From the NCBI RefSeq assembly GCF_010104355.1, contig NZ_CP044972.1, positions 2,232,001 to 2,296,000 on the forward strand: 64,000 nt of DNA, written 5' to 3'. This document shows, one piece after another, positions 51,957-62,232 of the stretch. This DNA comes from Hydrogenophaga sp. PBL-H3. GTDB lineage: Bacteria > Pseudomonadota > Gammaproteobacteria > Burkholderiales > Burkholderiaceae_C. The first letter of the stretch is position 1, and each line of letters starts with the position of its first letter. The translations under genes and the position numbers were made by a program. The notes under the pieces are model-generated. The model saw nothing but the letters and a program-made list of their open reading frames with translations. It searched no databases and was not told the origin of the DNA.

Positions 51957-52978
51957 TCAGCAGGCGACGCCTGTGCTCACCGGTGCGGCCATCGCTTCGG
52001 CTGCGAAGTCCAGCGAGCGCAGGCGCAAGGCGGGATCGAAGACATCGCAGACGATCATGAATTCGTCTGCTTCTGTGGCTTGGGCCAGTGCGCTCAGACC
52101 TTCTTGCACCGTCTCGGGCCCACCAATCACGGCCGCAGCGAGGAAGTCGGCAATGCCGGCACGTTCCTGCGGGTGCAGGCGCTGCATGAAGCCCTGTACT
52201 GGCGGCGGCAGCTGGCCGCGCTGGCCAGTGAGGATGCCCAGCACACGCTGGTACGTGCTGCTGGCGAGGAACTCGGCTTCGTCGTCGGTGGGTGCGGCGA
52301 TCAGCGGCACGCCGATGATGACGTAGGGCTTGGCCAGTTGGGCGGAGGGCTTGAAGTGGCTGCGGTACACATCCAGCGCCTGCAGCAGCAGGCGCGGTGC
52401 GAAGTGCGACGCAAACGCGAAAGGCAGACCACGCTCGGCCGCCAGGCGGGCCGAGAACAGGCTGGAGCCGAGCAGCCAGATCGGCACGTTGGTGCCGGCA
52501 CCGGGGTTGGCGATGACGCGCTGGCCGGGCTGCGTGGGGCCCAGCAAGTGCTGCAGTTCGGCCACATCGCGCGGAAAGTCGTCTTCGCTCTCGGTCCGGT
52601 TGCGGCGCAGCGCGCGCATGGTCATGGGGTCGGTGCCGGGCGCGCGGCCCAGGCCCAGGTCGATGCGGCCGGGGTAGAGCTCGGCCAGCGTGCCGAAGGC
52701 CTCGGCCACCACCAGCGGCGCGTGGTTGGGCAGCATGACGCCGCCTGAACCCACGCGCATGTGTTTTGTGCCGCCCGCGATGTGGCCCACCAGCACGGCC
52801 GTGGCCGAGCAGGCGATGCCGCTCATGTTGTGGTGCTCGGCAAGCCAGTAGCGGGTGAAGCCCAGCGACTCGGCGTGTTGCGCCGTGCGCAGGGCAACGG
52901 CGAGCGCGTCGGCCACGCTGCCGCCTTCGCGCACGGCGACAAGGTCCAGCATGGACAGGCGGATGTCTTTGAGCTGTT

Positions 52979-52982
<4 letters not shown>
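51957..52982 (-). CDS. LLM-class flavin-dependent oxidoreductase
   Basis: A luciferase-like monooxygenase-fold flavoenzyme (YhbW-type), 341 residues. [21 protein letters not shown] and [21 protein letters not shown] are the TIM-barrel FMN motifs, followed by [18 protein letters not shown]. The reaction is unknown; members oxidise diverse small molecules with FMNH2. Its start overlaps cysK by four bases, so it is the last gene of the selO-msrB-cysK run. Confidence 0.9.
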
Positions 52983-53895
<913 letters not shown>

Positions 53896-53899
<4 letters not shown>

Positions 53900-54315
53900 G
53901 GTGTGTCCTTGGTGGGTGAGTGCTCCAGTGAAGCCGAGTTCATGCAGTAACGCAAGCCAGTGGGTGTGGGGCCATCGTCAAACACGTGGCCGAGGTGGGC
54001 GCCGCACTGGCTGCACACGGTCTCCACCCGCACCATGCCGTGGGTGCGGTCGGTGATTTCGGTGATGGCGCCGGGCACGGCTTGCGAGAAGCTGGGCCAG
54101 CCGCAACCGGCGTCGAACTTGGTCTTCGCGTCGAACAGGGTGTTGCCACAGCAGATGCAGTGGTAGCTGCCATCGGCCCACACCTGCTCGTATTTCCCGG
54201 TGTAGGGCCGTTCGGTGTGCGCGTGGCGGGTCACGTCGAAGGCGCGGGGCTCGGCGCCCTTGGCAGCCAGCAGGTCGCGCCACTCGGCTTCGGTTTTCTG
54301 GACGGGGAAGTTCAT
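53896..54315 (-). CDS. msrB: Peptide-methionine (R)-S-oxide reductase
   Basis: Repairs methionine R-sulfoxide. The 139-residue protein has the zinc-binding CxxC pairs ([10 protein letters not shown] and [16 protein letters not shown]), the GCGWPSF segment and the catalytic cysteine in [10 protein letters not shown]. There is no fused MsrA. The frame opens upstream inside selO shadow, but ATG 54315 gives [14 protein letters not shown], a normal start. Sixteen bases separate it from selO. Confidence 0.95.
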
Positions 54316-54331
54316 GCGTTCTCCTTGGTGT

Positions 54332-55798
54332 TCATGACGAACAGCTGATTTCGATCTGGCTGGCCCAGGCGGGCGGGAAGTCGGCGAGGTCTTCGTGACC
54401 GGCAACTTCTTCAAATGGGCGTTCCAGCGCGTTTTGCAACCGCGCCACTTCGCTGAAGTCGCCTTGTTTCGCGCGCTGGATGGCGACTTCACCGAGGTGA
54501 TTGCGCAGCACCACCTGCGGGTTGGTGCGCAGCATCTGCGCCCGGGTGGTGTCGGCATCGAAGCCCGGCTGTGACTGCAGGCGCGCTTGCCAGCGCGCGG
54601 CCCAGGCGTCGAAGGCGACGCGTTGCAGGAACAGGTCGCGCACGGGCTCCAGTGTGCCCGCCACCGCGTGGCTGAGCCGGCGCCAGAAGATCGTGAAGTC
54701 CACCGCGTCGGCGGCCATGAGTTTCATGAGTGCTTCGGTCAACTCGGCGTCGCCGTCTTCCACGCGGGCTAGGCCGAGCTTGGCGTTCATGCGCCGCTGC
54801 AGCGCGGCCGGCATGTGGGCCTTGTAGGGCTCCAGCGCGTCCAGCGCCTGTTGCTGGTCGTCCATCAGGGGCAGCAGCGCCTGGCCCAGGCAGAACAGGT
54901 TCCAGTAAGCCACGTTGGGCTGGCGGTTGTAGGCGTAGCGTCCACCGGTGTCGCTGTGGTTGCAGATGTGGCCGGGGTTGAAAGCGTCAAGGAACTGGAA
55001 CGGACCGTAGTCGATCGTCAGGCCCAGGATGCTCATGTTGTCCGTGTTCATCACGCCGTGGCAAAAACCCACGGCCTGCCACTGCGCCACCATGTCGGCG
55101 GTGCGCTCGCTCACAGCCTGCAGCAGCGCGGCGTAGGGGTTGCCGGCAGTCTCGCGGCAGGCGGGATAGAAATGGTCGATGACGAAATCGGCCAGGGTGC
55201 GCAGCTGGGCGTGCTGGCCGCTGTGCGAGAAGTGCTCGAAGTGGCCGAAGCGGATGAAGGAGGGCGCCACGCGCGTGACCACCGCTGCGGTCTCGATCTC
55301 TTCGCGGCGCACCCGCCCGGGCGACCCTGTGACGCACAACGCCCGGCTGGTGGGGATGCCCAGCGCGTGCATGGCTTCGCTGCAAAGGAATTCGCGGATC
55401 GAGCTGCGCAGCACGGCGCGGCCGTCGCCCATGCGCGAATACGGCGTGAGGCCCGCGCCTTTGAGCTGGATCTCCAGCAGGCCCGTTGGCCCGGGCAGTT
55501 CGCCCAGCAGGATCGCGCGACCATCGCCGAGCTGGCCGGCCCAGTGGCCGAACTGGTGCCCGCTGTACACGCTGGCCAGCGGCCGCATGCCAGGCAGCAC
55601 GGCGTTGCCGATGAAGGTCTGCAAAGCCTCGTCGCTCAGCATCCAGCGCTCTTCCAGGCCAAGCTCGCGCGCCACAGCGTGGCTCTGGCCAACCCAGTGC
55701 GGATCGGGCAGGGGAGAGGGCTGCAGTACGGTGTGGAAATCGGGGCCGAGGTCGGCAAAGCGGTGGGACCAGGCAAGGGGAAAACTCATGTCGGTCAT
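54332..55798 (-). CDS. selO: Protein adenylyltransferase SelO
   Basis: A pseudokinase-fold enzyme that AMPylates proteins, linked in E. coli to redox homeostasis. The 488-residue protein has [46 protein letters not shown], the [11 protein letters not shown] motif and [24 protein letters not shown] (key [10 protein letters not shown]). The C-terminus ends ISCSS, with cysteine in the place of the selenocysteine found in other SelO proteins. Start 55798 (MTDMSF) is preferred over the frame opening at 55819. It heads the run selO-msrB-cysK-LLM. Confidence 0.94.
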   Translation of the reverse strand: MTDMSFPLAWSHRFADLGPDFHTVLQPSPLPDPHWVGQSHAVARELGLEERWMLSDEALQTFIGNAVLPGMRPLASVYSGHQFGHWAGQLGDGRAILLGELPGPTGLLEIQLKGAGLTPYSRMGDGRAVLRSSIREFLCSEAMHALGIPTSRALCVTGSPGRVRREEIETAAVVTRVAPSFIRFGHFEHFSHSGQHAQLRTLADFVIDHFYPACRETAGNPYAALLQAVSERTADMVAQWQAVGFCHGVMNTDNMSILGLTIDYGPFQFLDAFNPGHICNHSDTGGRYAYNRQPNVAYWNLFCLGQALLPLMDDQQQALDALEPYKAHMPAALQRRMNAKLGLARVEDGDAELTEALMKLMAADAVDFTIFWRRLSHAVAGTLEPVRDLFLQRVAFDAWAARWQARLQSQPGFDADTTRAQMLRTNPQVVLRNHLGEVAIQRAKQGDFSEVARLQNALERPFEEVAGHEDLADFPPAWASQIEISCSS

Positions 55799-55925
55799 TG
55801 TCACCGAGACGACTTGCACCCACGGCTGGTCAGGCTATCCGGGCAGACCCGGTTGGGCTATCGGCGTGGTCTGCGGCATGATCCGACGGTTGTTCGATTC
55901 CGCCAAAACCACACAGGAGATTCCC

Positions 55926-57569
55926 ATGCTGGGCCAGATGCAGAGCCAACCCCTTTTGATTTCAACGCTGATCGTGCACGCCGAGCGGCACCACGCCAGC
56001 GGTGAGATCGTGTCCCGCCGTGTCGAGGGTGACATCCACCGCAGCAACTGGGGCCAGATCGCCGTGCGCTCGCGAAAGGTGGCCAACGCGCTCAATGGCC
56101 TGAACCTGGCTTTCAGCGACCGCGTGGCCACGCTGGCCTGGAACGGCTACCGCCACCTGGAGCTGTATTTCGGCGTCAGCGGCACGGGGCATGTGTTGCA
56201 CACGCTCAACCCACGCCTGCACCCCGACCAGCTCACCTGGATCGTGAACCACGCCGAAGACAAGGTGGTCTGTTTCGACATGACCTTCCTGCCGCTGGTC
56301 AAGGCAGTGGCGGCCAAATGCCCCACCGTGAAGCACTGGATCGCGCTGTGCGATGCCGACAAGCTGCCTGCCGACAGCGGCCTGCCTGGCCTGCAGAGCT
56401 ACGAGGCCTGGATCGGCGGCCAGCCCGACACCTACCACTGGCCCACGTTCGACGAGAACTCGGCGTCCAGCATGTGCTACACGAGTGGCACCACCGGCAA
56501 CCCCAAAGCCGCGCTGTACTCGCACCGCTCGACCATCCTGCACGCCTTCACCGCGGCGCTGCCGGATGCCCTGAGCCTGAGTGCGCGCGACAGCGTGCTC
56601 CCAGTCGTTCCCATGTTCCACGTCAATGCCTGGGGCCTGCCGTACTCGGCGGCGGCCACTGGCTGCAAGCTGGTGTTCCCCGGCCCGGCCATGGATGGCA
56701 AATCCATCTACGAGTTGCTGGAATCCGAGAAGGTGAGCATGGCCGCGGGCGTGCCCACGGTGTGGCAGATGCTGCTGGGCCACCTGCAGGCCAACAACTT
56801 GAAGTTCAGCACGCTCAAGAGCACCGTGATCGGTGGCTCGGCCTGCCCGCCGGCCATGATGAAAGCCTTCAACGACCAGTACGGCGTGGCCGTGATCCAC
56901 GCCTGGGGCATGACCGAAATGTCGCCACTGGGCACGGTGTGCTCGCTGAAAAACGCGCAGCTGGCGCTGCCTGCGGAGGAGCAGCACAAGGTGCTGCTCA
57001 AGCAGGGGCGCGCCGTGTACGGCGTGGACATGAAGATCGTCGATGACGCCGGTGACGAATTGCCCTGGGATGGCAAGCGCTACGGCGACCTGCTGGTGCG
57101 CGGCCCCTGGATCATTGCGAGCTACTTCAAGGGTGAGGGCGGCGACCCGCTGCGCTACGACGCACAGGGCCAGGGCTGGTTCCCCACCGGCGACGTGGCC
57201 ACCATCGACCCCGACGGCTTCATGCAGATCACCGACCGCAGCAAGGACGTGATCAAGTCCGGCGGCGAGTGGATCAGCTCGATCGACGTGGAGAACATCG
57301 CCATGGCGCACCCGGCCGTGGCCATGGCCGCCTGCGTGGGCATGCACCACCCCAAGTGGGACGAACGGCCCATCGTGGTGGTGGTCAAGAAGCCCGGCGC
57401 CGAGGTGACGCGCGAGGAACTGCTGGCCTTCTTCGAGGGCAAGACCGCCAAGTGGCAGATCCCGGACGACGTGGTGTTTGTCGACGCGATTCCGCTGGGC
57501 GCCACCGGCAAGATGCAGAAGATGACGCTGCGCCAGCAGCTCAAGGACTACGTGTTGCCCGGCATTTGA
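55926..57569 (+). CDS. Long-chain fatty-acid--CoA ligase (AMP-forming)
   Basis: Activates carboxylic acids as acyl-AMP and then acyl-CoA. The 547-residue ANL-family protein has the P-loop motif [18 protein letters not shown] (key [10 protein letters not shown]), [56 protein letters not shown] (key [14 protein letters not shown]) and the C-terminal lysine in [12 protein letters not shown]. The substrate, probably a medium- or long-chain fatty acid, is inferred from similarity to FadD-like DM-type ligases. ATG 55926 is taken, about 125 bases downstream of the divergent selO start. A transporter and a beta-oxidation enzyme follow. Confidence 0.9.
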   Translation: MLGQMQSQPLLISTLIVHAERHHASGEIVSRRVEGDIHRSNWGQIAVRSRKVANALNGLNLAFSDRVATLAWNGYRHLELYFGVSGTGHVLHTLNPRLHPDQLTWIVNHAEDKVVCFDMTFLPLVKAVAAKCPTVKHWIALCDADKLPADSGLPGLQSYEAWIGGQPDTYHWPTFDENSASSMCYTSGTTGNPKAALYSHRSTILHAFTAALPDALSLSARDSVLPVVPMFHVNAWGLPYSAAATGCKLVFPGPAMDGKSIYELLESEKVSMAAGVPTVWQMLLGHLQANNLKFSTLKSTVIGGSACPPAMMKAFNDQYGVAVIHAWGMTEMSPLGTVCSLKNAQLALPAEEQHKVLLKQGRAVYGVDMKIVDDAGDELPWDGKRYGDLLVRGPWIIASYFKGEGGDPLRYDAQGQGWFPTGDVATIDPDGFMQITDRSKDVIKSGGEWISSIDVENIAMAHPAVAMAACVGMHHPKWDERPIVVVVKKPGAEVTREELLAFFEGKTAKWQIPDDVVFVDAIPLGATGKMQKMTLRQQLKDYVLPGI

Positions 57570-57611
57570 GGTCCGCCGATGCATTGTTTCTTCGAATGAA
57601 GTCGCCAGCGC

Positions 57612-57631
57612 GATACCCCCTAGGGGGTATC
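57612..57631. promoter_or_regulatory. Perfect 20-base palindrome upstream of the liv-type operon
   Basis: GATACCCCCTAGGGGGTATC is an uninterrupted perfect palindrome 70 bases before the binding-protein ATG, followed by a second motif TGCTGCACCGCAACA (57638-57652). Both suggest protein-binding sites; the binding factors are unknown. Confidence 0.6.
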
Positions 57632-57701
57632 CCTGAGTGCTGCACCGCAACAGGCTTGTAAGCTGCGTGCGCGACTTCCCCAAAACCAACGGAGACAAAC
57701 A

Positions 57702-58934
57702 ATGCATTTCGCCATCAAGAGCCTCACCGCCGCCTCGTTGCTGGCTTGCGCACTCGCCGCGCAAGCCCAGAAGGGCGAAACCGTCAAGATCGCCCTGATC
57801 GACCCTCAGACCGGCCTGATGGGCCCGGTCGGCAACAACCAGGTCAAGAGCTGGCAGTTCTTCGCCGAGAAGTTTTCCCAGAGCAATCCGGCCGGAGTGA
57901 AATTCGAACTGATCGCGTTCGACAACAAGCTCAGCCCCGCCGAGAGCCTGAACAACCTCAAGGCCGCGTTGGACCAGGGCGTGCGCTACATCGCCCAGGG
58001 CAACGGCTCCTCGGTGGCTGGCGCGCTGATCGATGCGATCAGCAAGCACAACGAGCGCAACCCCGGCAAGGAAGTGATTTTCCTGAACTACGCAGCGGTC
58101 GACCCCGACTTCACCAACAGCAAGTGCAACTACTGGCACTTCCGTTTCGACGCAGACACGTCCATGAAGATGGAGGCCATGACGACCTTCATGAAGGACA
58201 TTCCCGACGTCAAGAAGGTCTACCTGCTCAACCAGAATTACTCGCATGGTCAGCAGGTGGCCAAGTTCGCCAAGGAAAACCTGGCACGCAAGCGCCCTGA
58301 CGTGCAGATCGTGGGTGAAGATCTGCATCCGCTGGCCCAAGTGCGTGATTTCGCTCCCTACATTGCCAAGATCAAGGCCTCCGGCGCCGATACGGTGATC
58401 ACGGGTAACTGGGCATCGGACATGACCTTGCTGGTCAAGGCGGCAGGCGAGGGCGGATACACCGGCAAGTTCTTCACCTACTACACCGGCTTGACGGGCA
58501 CCCCCACCGCGCTGGGCACGGGTGGCGAGGGCCGTGTGTACCAGGTCGCGTACCAGCACTACAACATGGGCGGCCAGATGGGCAAATGGGCCGACGAGTT
58601 CAAGGCCAAGTACAAGGACGACATGTACACCGGTGCGATTCCGCTGGCTTACACCGCCGTGTCCGAAGCCATGGCCAAGGCCAAGTCGACCGATCCGGTG
58701 AAGGTCGCGGCCGCCCTGGAAGGCCTGAAGTTCAAGGGCTTCAACGGCGAAGTGGAAATGCGCAAGCTGGACCACCAGCTGCAGCAGCCGCTGTTCGTCA
58801 CGGTCTGGCAGAAAGCCGACAAGAAGTACCCCTACAGCCCGGAGAACACCGGCATGACCTTGGCGCCGGTGAAGGAATACCCGTCCTACATCTCCAGCAC
58901 GCCCACCAGCTGCCAGATGAAGCGTCCGGGCTGA
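57702..58934 (+). CDS. ABC transporter substrate-binding protein, branched-chain (LivK) type
   Basis: A periplasmic binding protein for a HAAT-type ABC importer, 410 residues including the signal peptide (FAIKSLTAASLLACALAAQAQ, cleavage after AQA). It has the type I binding fold with KIALIDPQTGLMGPVGNNQ at the start, YIAQGNGSSVAGALIDAI, NYWHFRFDADTSMKMEAM and TAVSEAMAKAKSTDPVKVAAALEG. Four cysteines may form disulfides. GGAGA precedes ATG 57702. A hairpin lies between it and the permease gene. Substrate may be branched-chain amino acids or, given the acyl-CoA ligase and beta-oxidation gene, organic acids; undecided. Confidence 0.9.
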   Translation: MHFAIKSLTAASLLACALAAQAQKGETVKIALIDPQTGLMGPVGNNQVKSWQFFAEKFSQSNPAGVKFELIAFDNKLSPAESLNNLKAALDQGVRYIAQGNGSSVAGALIDAISKHNERNPGKEVIFLNYAAVDPDFTNSKCNYWHFRFDADTSMKMEAMTTFMKDIPDVKKVYLLNQNYSHGQQVAKFAKENLARKRPDVQIVGEDLHPLAQVRDFAPYIAKIKASGADTVITGNWASDMTLLVKAAGEGGYTGKFFTYYTGLTGTPTALGTGGEGRVYQVAYQHYNMGGQMGKWADEFKAKYKDDMYTGAIPLAYTAVSEAMAKAKSTDPVKVAAALEGLKFKGFNGEVEMRKLDHQLQQPLFVTVWQKADKKYPYSPENTGMTLAPVKEYPSYISSTPTSCQMKRPG

Positions 58935-58990
58935 TCGACAGGACTGCTGTGCACGAACCCGGTTTCGTGCAAGGTGGTCGTCTTGGGTAG

Positions 58991-59022
58991 AACCAGCGCC
59001 GTTTCAGGCGCTGGTTCGTTTT
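58991..59022 (+). terminator. Intercistronic hairpin with short T-run
   Basis: A perfect 10-base-pair stem (AACCAGCGCC / GGCGCTGGTT) with loop GTTTCA is followed by CGTTTT. It lies between the binding-protein gene and the permease and could act as a partial terminator or 3' stabiliser, giving more binding protein than permease. Confidence 0.75.
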
Positions 59023-59067
59023 CACCGTGCTCCGACGGCTGCCACACCAGCCAAGAAAGGCGAACTC

Positions 59068-60090
59068 ATGGAGTTCTTCATCATCTCCATGCTCAACGGC
59101 ATCAGCTACGGTCTGCTGCTGTTCATGTTGAGCTCGGGGCTGACCCTCATCTTCAGCATGATGGGCGTCCTCAATTTTGCGCATGCCAGCTTCTACATGG
59201 TGGGGGCCTACATCGGCTACACGCTGTCCCACTGGATCGGCTTCTGGCCCGCGCTGATCGTGGCGCCCGTGCTGGTGGGTGCCATGGGCGCGCTGTTCGA
59301 GCGGCTCACGCTGCGCAAGGTGCACAAGTTCGGCCACGTGCCCGAACTGCTGGTGACCTTCGGTTTCTCGTACATCCTGCTTGAAGTGGTGCAACTGATC
59401 TGGGGCCGCACGGCGCTGGACTTTGGGCCGCCCGAGGTGCTGCGCGGCCCGGCCTTCACGCTGGTGCACCTGGCCGATGATTCCCTGCAACTGGTCTGGG
59501 GCGCGGTGACCAGCGATGTGTGCTCCGCCGCCGGCGTGATCTGCTCGCCGTTCCCCGCCACGCGCGGCTTCATGATGCTGGTGGCCCTGCTCATGCTGCT
59601 CTCGCTGTGGCTGCTGCTCACCCGCACCCGCATCGGCCTGGTGATCCAGGCCGCGCTCACCCACCCCGAGACGGTGGAGAGCCTGGGGCACAACGTGCCG
59701 CGCGTGTTCATGCTGGTGTTTGGCGCCGGCACCGGCCTGGCCGGCCTGGCCGGGGTCATTGGCGGCAGCACCTTCGTCACCGAGCCGGCCATGGCCGCCA
59801 CGGTGGGTTCGGTGATCTTCGTGGTGGTGGTGGTCGGCGGCATGGGCTCGCTCTCGGGCGCTTTCCTCGCCTCGCTGCTCATCGGCGTGATCCAGACCTT
59901 CGCGGTCGCGTTCGACTATTCCTTCATCAGCCTGGCGCAACAGCTTGGCCTCGAACTCTCGGACGCCACCAAGAACAACTCGGTGGTCAAGCTCACGCTG
60001 TCGCAAGTGGCGCCGATCCTGCCCTACCTGTTCCTGGTGTTGATCCTGATCTTCCGCCCCAAAGGCCTTCTCGGCACGCGAGAGGGCTGA
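59068..60090 (+). CDS. livH: Branched-chain-type ABC transporter permease (LivH)
   Basis: One of the two membrane subunits, 340 residues with about eight helices: the N-terminal ISYGLLLFMLSSGLTLIFSMMGVLNFAHASFYMVGAY (key GLTLIFSMMGVLNFAHASFYM) is diagnostic of LivH. The periplasmic loop near residues 148-164 holds a cysteine pair (DVCSAAGVICS) that may form a disulfide. It is followed four bases later by livM. Confidence 0.92.
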   Translation: MEFFIISMLNGISYGLLLFMLSSGLTLIFSMMGVLNFAHASFYMVGAYIGYTLSHWIGFWPALIVAPVLVGAMGALFERLTLRKVHKFGHVPELLVTFGFSYILLEVVQLIWGRTALDFGPPEVLRGPAFTLVHLADDSLQLVWGAVTSDVCSAAGVICSPFPATRGFMMLVALLMLLSLWLLLTRTRIGLVIQAALTHPETVESLGHNVPRVFMLVFGAGTGLAGLAGVIGGSTFVTEPAMAATVGSVIFVVVVVGGMGSLSGAFLASLLIGVIQTFAVAFDYSFISLAQQLGLELSDATKNNSVVKLTLSQVAPILPYLFLVLILIFRPKGLLGTREG

Positions 60091-60094
60091 CCCG

Positions 60095-61387
60095 ATGACC
60101 ACCATGCAACACACCACCACCGGTTTCAACAAAGGCCGCTGGACCGTCTGGTCCCTCTTTGCCGCGGTCTTGCTGGTCGCGCCTTTTGTGTTCAGCAGCA
60201 ACCTGGCGGTGACCATGCTCTCGCAGATGGGCATCGCCATCATTGCCTGTCTGTCCTACAACATCCTGCTGGGGCAGGGCGGCATGTTGAGCTTCGGCCA
60301 CGCGGTGTACACCGGGCTGGGCTCGTATGTCGCCATGCACACGCTCAATGCCGCCGCTGGTGGGCAGCTGCCCATTCCCGTGACGCTGCTGCCGCTGGTG
60401 GGCGGCGTGGCGGGTCTGTTCTTCGCCGTGCTGTTCGGCTATGTCACCACCAAGAAGGCCGGCACCACCTTCGCCATGATCACGCTGGGCATGGCCGAGC
60501 TGGTGTTTGCGATGTCGCTGATGTTTTCCGAGTTCTTCGGTGGCGAGGCGGGTGTCTCGGGCAACCGGGTGTTTGGCGAGGCCTTCCTGGGACTGACCTA
60601 TGGCCCGCCACGGCAGGTGTACTACCTGATCGCGGTCTACACCTTCATCTGCGTCGGGCTCATGTTTGCATTCACCCGCACGCCGCTGGGTCGCATCTTG
60701 AATGCCGTGCGCGACAACCCCGAACGCGTGGAGTTCATTGGCTACAACACGCAGAAAGTGCGTTACCTGTCGTTCATGATCGCCGGCTTCTTCGCTGGCA
60801 TTGCGGGCGGTCTGGGCGCGCTCAATTTCGAGATCGTCACGGCCGAGGTGGTCGGTGCCGGGCGCTCGGGCGCGTATCTGCTGTTCACCTTCCTGGGGGG
60901 CGCCACCATCTTCTTCGGCCCGATCATTGGCGGCATTCTCATGGTGCTGGCCTCGGTGCTGCTGTCCGAACTCACCAAGGCCTGGCTGCTGTACCTGGGC
61001 CTGATCTTCCTGTTCATGGTGATGTACGCGCCCGGTGGCGTGGCCAGCCTGATCATGATGAATGTGCGCGTGGCCGCCTACGGCCTGCTGAAGCGCGTGC
61101 TGGGTAGCTACGCGCTGCTGGCCGTGCTTGGCCTGGTCATGCTGGCCGGTGCCGGCGCCATGATCGAAATGATGTACCACCTGCAGCTCAATGCGGGGCA
61201 AGACACGGCCTTGCGCTTCCTGGGCCTGGACCTCGACGCCCGCAGCGCGACGAGCTGGGTGGGTGCGCTGGTCGTGCTGCTGGTGGGCCTGGGACTGTTC
61301 GAGCTGGTGCGCCGGCGCTTCATGCTCCAGTGGCACGACATCCAGGTGACGATTGAAAAACACACACAACAGCGGGAGGCTGCATGA
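60095..61387 (+). CDS. livM: Branched-chain-type ABC transporter permease (LivM), extended
   Basis: The second membrane subunit, 430 residues. The family core is clear: ACLSYNILLGQGGMLSFGHAVYTGLGSYVAM (key LLGQGGMLSFGHA), RTPLGRILNAVRDNPERVEFIGYN and GAGRSGAYLLFTFLGGATIFFGPIIGG. After the usual end (LFMVMYAPGGVASLI, about residue 325) there is an extra stretch of about 110 residues with two further hydrophobic helices and a basic tail. It overlaps livG by four bases. Confidence 0.92.
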   Translation: MTTMQHTTTGFNKGRWTVWSLFAAVLLVAPFVFSSNLAVTMLSQMGIAIIACLSYNILLGQGGMLSFGHAVYTGLGSYVAMHTLNAAAGGQLPIPVTLLPLVGGVAGLFFAVLFGYVTTKKAGTTFAMITLGMAELVFAMSLMFSEFFGGEAGVSGNRVFGEAFLGLTYGPPRQVYYLIAVYTFICVGLMFAFTRTPLGRILNAVRDNPERVEFIGYNTQKVRYLSFMIAGFFAGIAGGLGALNFEIVTAEVVGAGRSGAYLLFTFLGGATIFFGPIIGGILMVLASVLLSELTKAWLLYLGLIFLFMVMYAPGGVASLIMMNVRVAAYGLLKRVLGSYALLAVLGLVMLAGAGAMIEMMYHLQLNAGQDTALRFLGLDLDARSATSWVGALVVLLVGLGLFELVRRRFMLQWHDIQVTIEKHTQQREAA

Positions 61388-62223
61388 GCACAGCGCACGG
61401 CCGCTCCGAAGCGGGCTCGCACCGCAGCCCGCAGGGCGAAGGTACTTCTGTTGGCACCCCCGCACTTGAACTGCGCGATCTGCGCAAGAGCTTTGGCAAG
61501 ACCGACATCATCCGTGGCGTCAACTTGGTGGTGAACCCGGGTGAGCGCGTGGCCATCATCGGCCCCAACGGCGCGGGCAAGTCCACGCTGTTCAACCTGA
61601 TCTCGGGCCGCTTCGAGCCCAGCAGCGGTGACGTGATGCTGGGGGGTCACCGCATCAACGGCATGAAGCCTTTCGAGATCAACCGGCTGGGCCTCTCGCG
61701 CAGTTTCCAGATCACGAACATCTTCCCCAAGCTCAGCGTGTTCGAGAACCTGCGCTGCGGCGTGCTCTGGAGCCTGGGCTACAAGTACACCTTCCTGAAG
61801 TTTCTTGCGAACCTGAAGGACGCCAACGACCGCGCCGAAGAGCTCATGCGCATGATCCATCTGGAGCGCAAGCACGACACGCTGGCCATGAACCTGACCT
61901 ACGCCGAGCAGCGTGCGCTGGAGATCGGCATCACCATCGCCGGTGGCGCACAGGTGATCCTGCTGGACGAACCCACGGCCGGCATGAGCAAGAGCGAAAC
62001 CAGCCGCTTCATCGACCTGATCCGCGAGGTGACGGTGGGCAAGACGCTGCTGACCGTGGAGCACGACATGGGTGTGGTGTTCGGCCTGGCCGATCGCATC
62101 GCGGTGGTGGTGTACGGCGAGGTGATCGCCTTCGACACGCCTGAAGCGGTGCGCGCCAATCCGCGTGTTCAAGAAGCCTATCTGGGCTCGGTGCTGGCGG
62201 ATCAACAGGCGGCAGGCCACTGA
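61384..62223 (+). CDS. livG: Branched-chain-type ABC transporter ATPase (LivG)
   Basis: One of the two cytoplasmic ATPases, 279 residues. A 30-residue low-complexity N-terminal leader precedes the core: Walker A GPNGAGKST (canonical lysine), Q-loop LSRSFQITNIFPKLSVFENL, signature LTYAEQRALEIG (a LivG-type variant lacking LSGGQ), Walker B ILLDEPTAGMSKSET and switch VEHDMGVVFGLADRI. It is ten bases upstream of livF and pairs with it. Confidence 0.93.
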   Translation: MSTAHGRSEAGSHRSPQGEGTSVGTPALELRDLRKSFGKTDIIRGVNLVVNPGERVAIIGPNGAGKSTLFNLISGRFEPSSGDVMLGGHRINGMKPFEINRLGLSRSFQITNIFPKLSVFENLRCGVLWSLGYKYTFLKFLANLKDANDRAEELMRMIHLERKHDTLAMNLTYAEQRALEIGITIAGGAQVILLDEPTAGMSKSETSRFIDLIREVTVGKTLLTVEHDMGVVFGLADRIAVVVYGEVIAFDTPEAVRANPRVQEAYLGSVLADQQAAGH

Positions 62224-62232
62224 GGACACACC

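Noticed and set aside
55962..58775. A 937-codon open frame on the minus strand across the acyl-CoA ligase and binding-protein genes
   Set aside because: It is antisense to two genes with clear family motifs, its composition is the usual His/Gln/Val-rich mirror of high-GC coding DNA, and it contains no recognisable domain.
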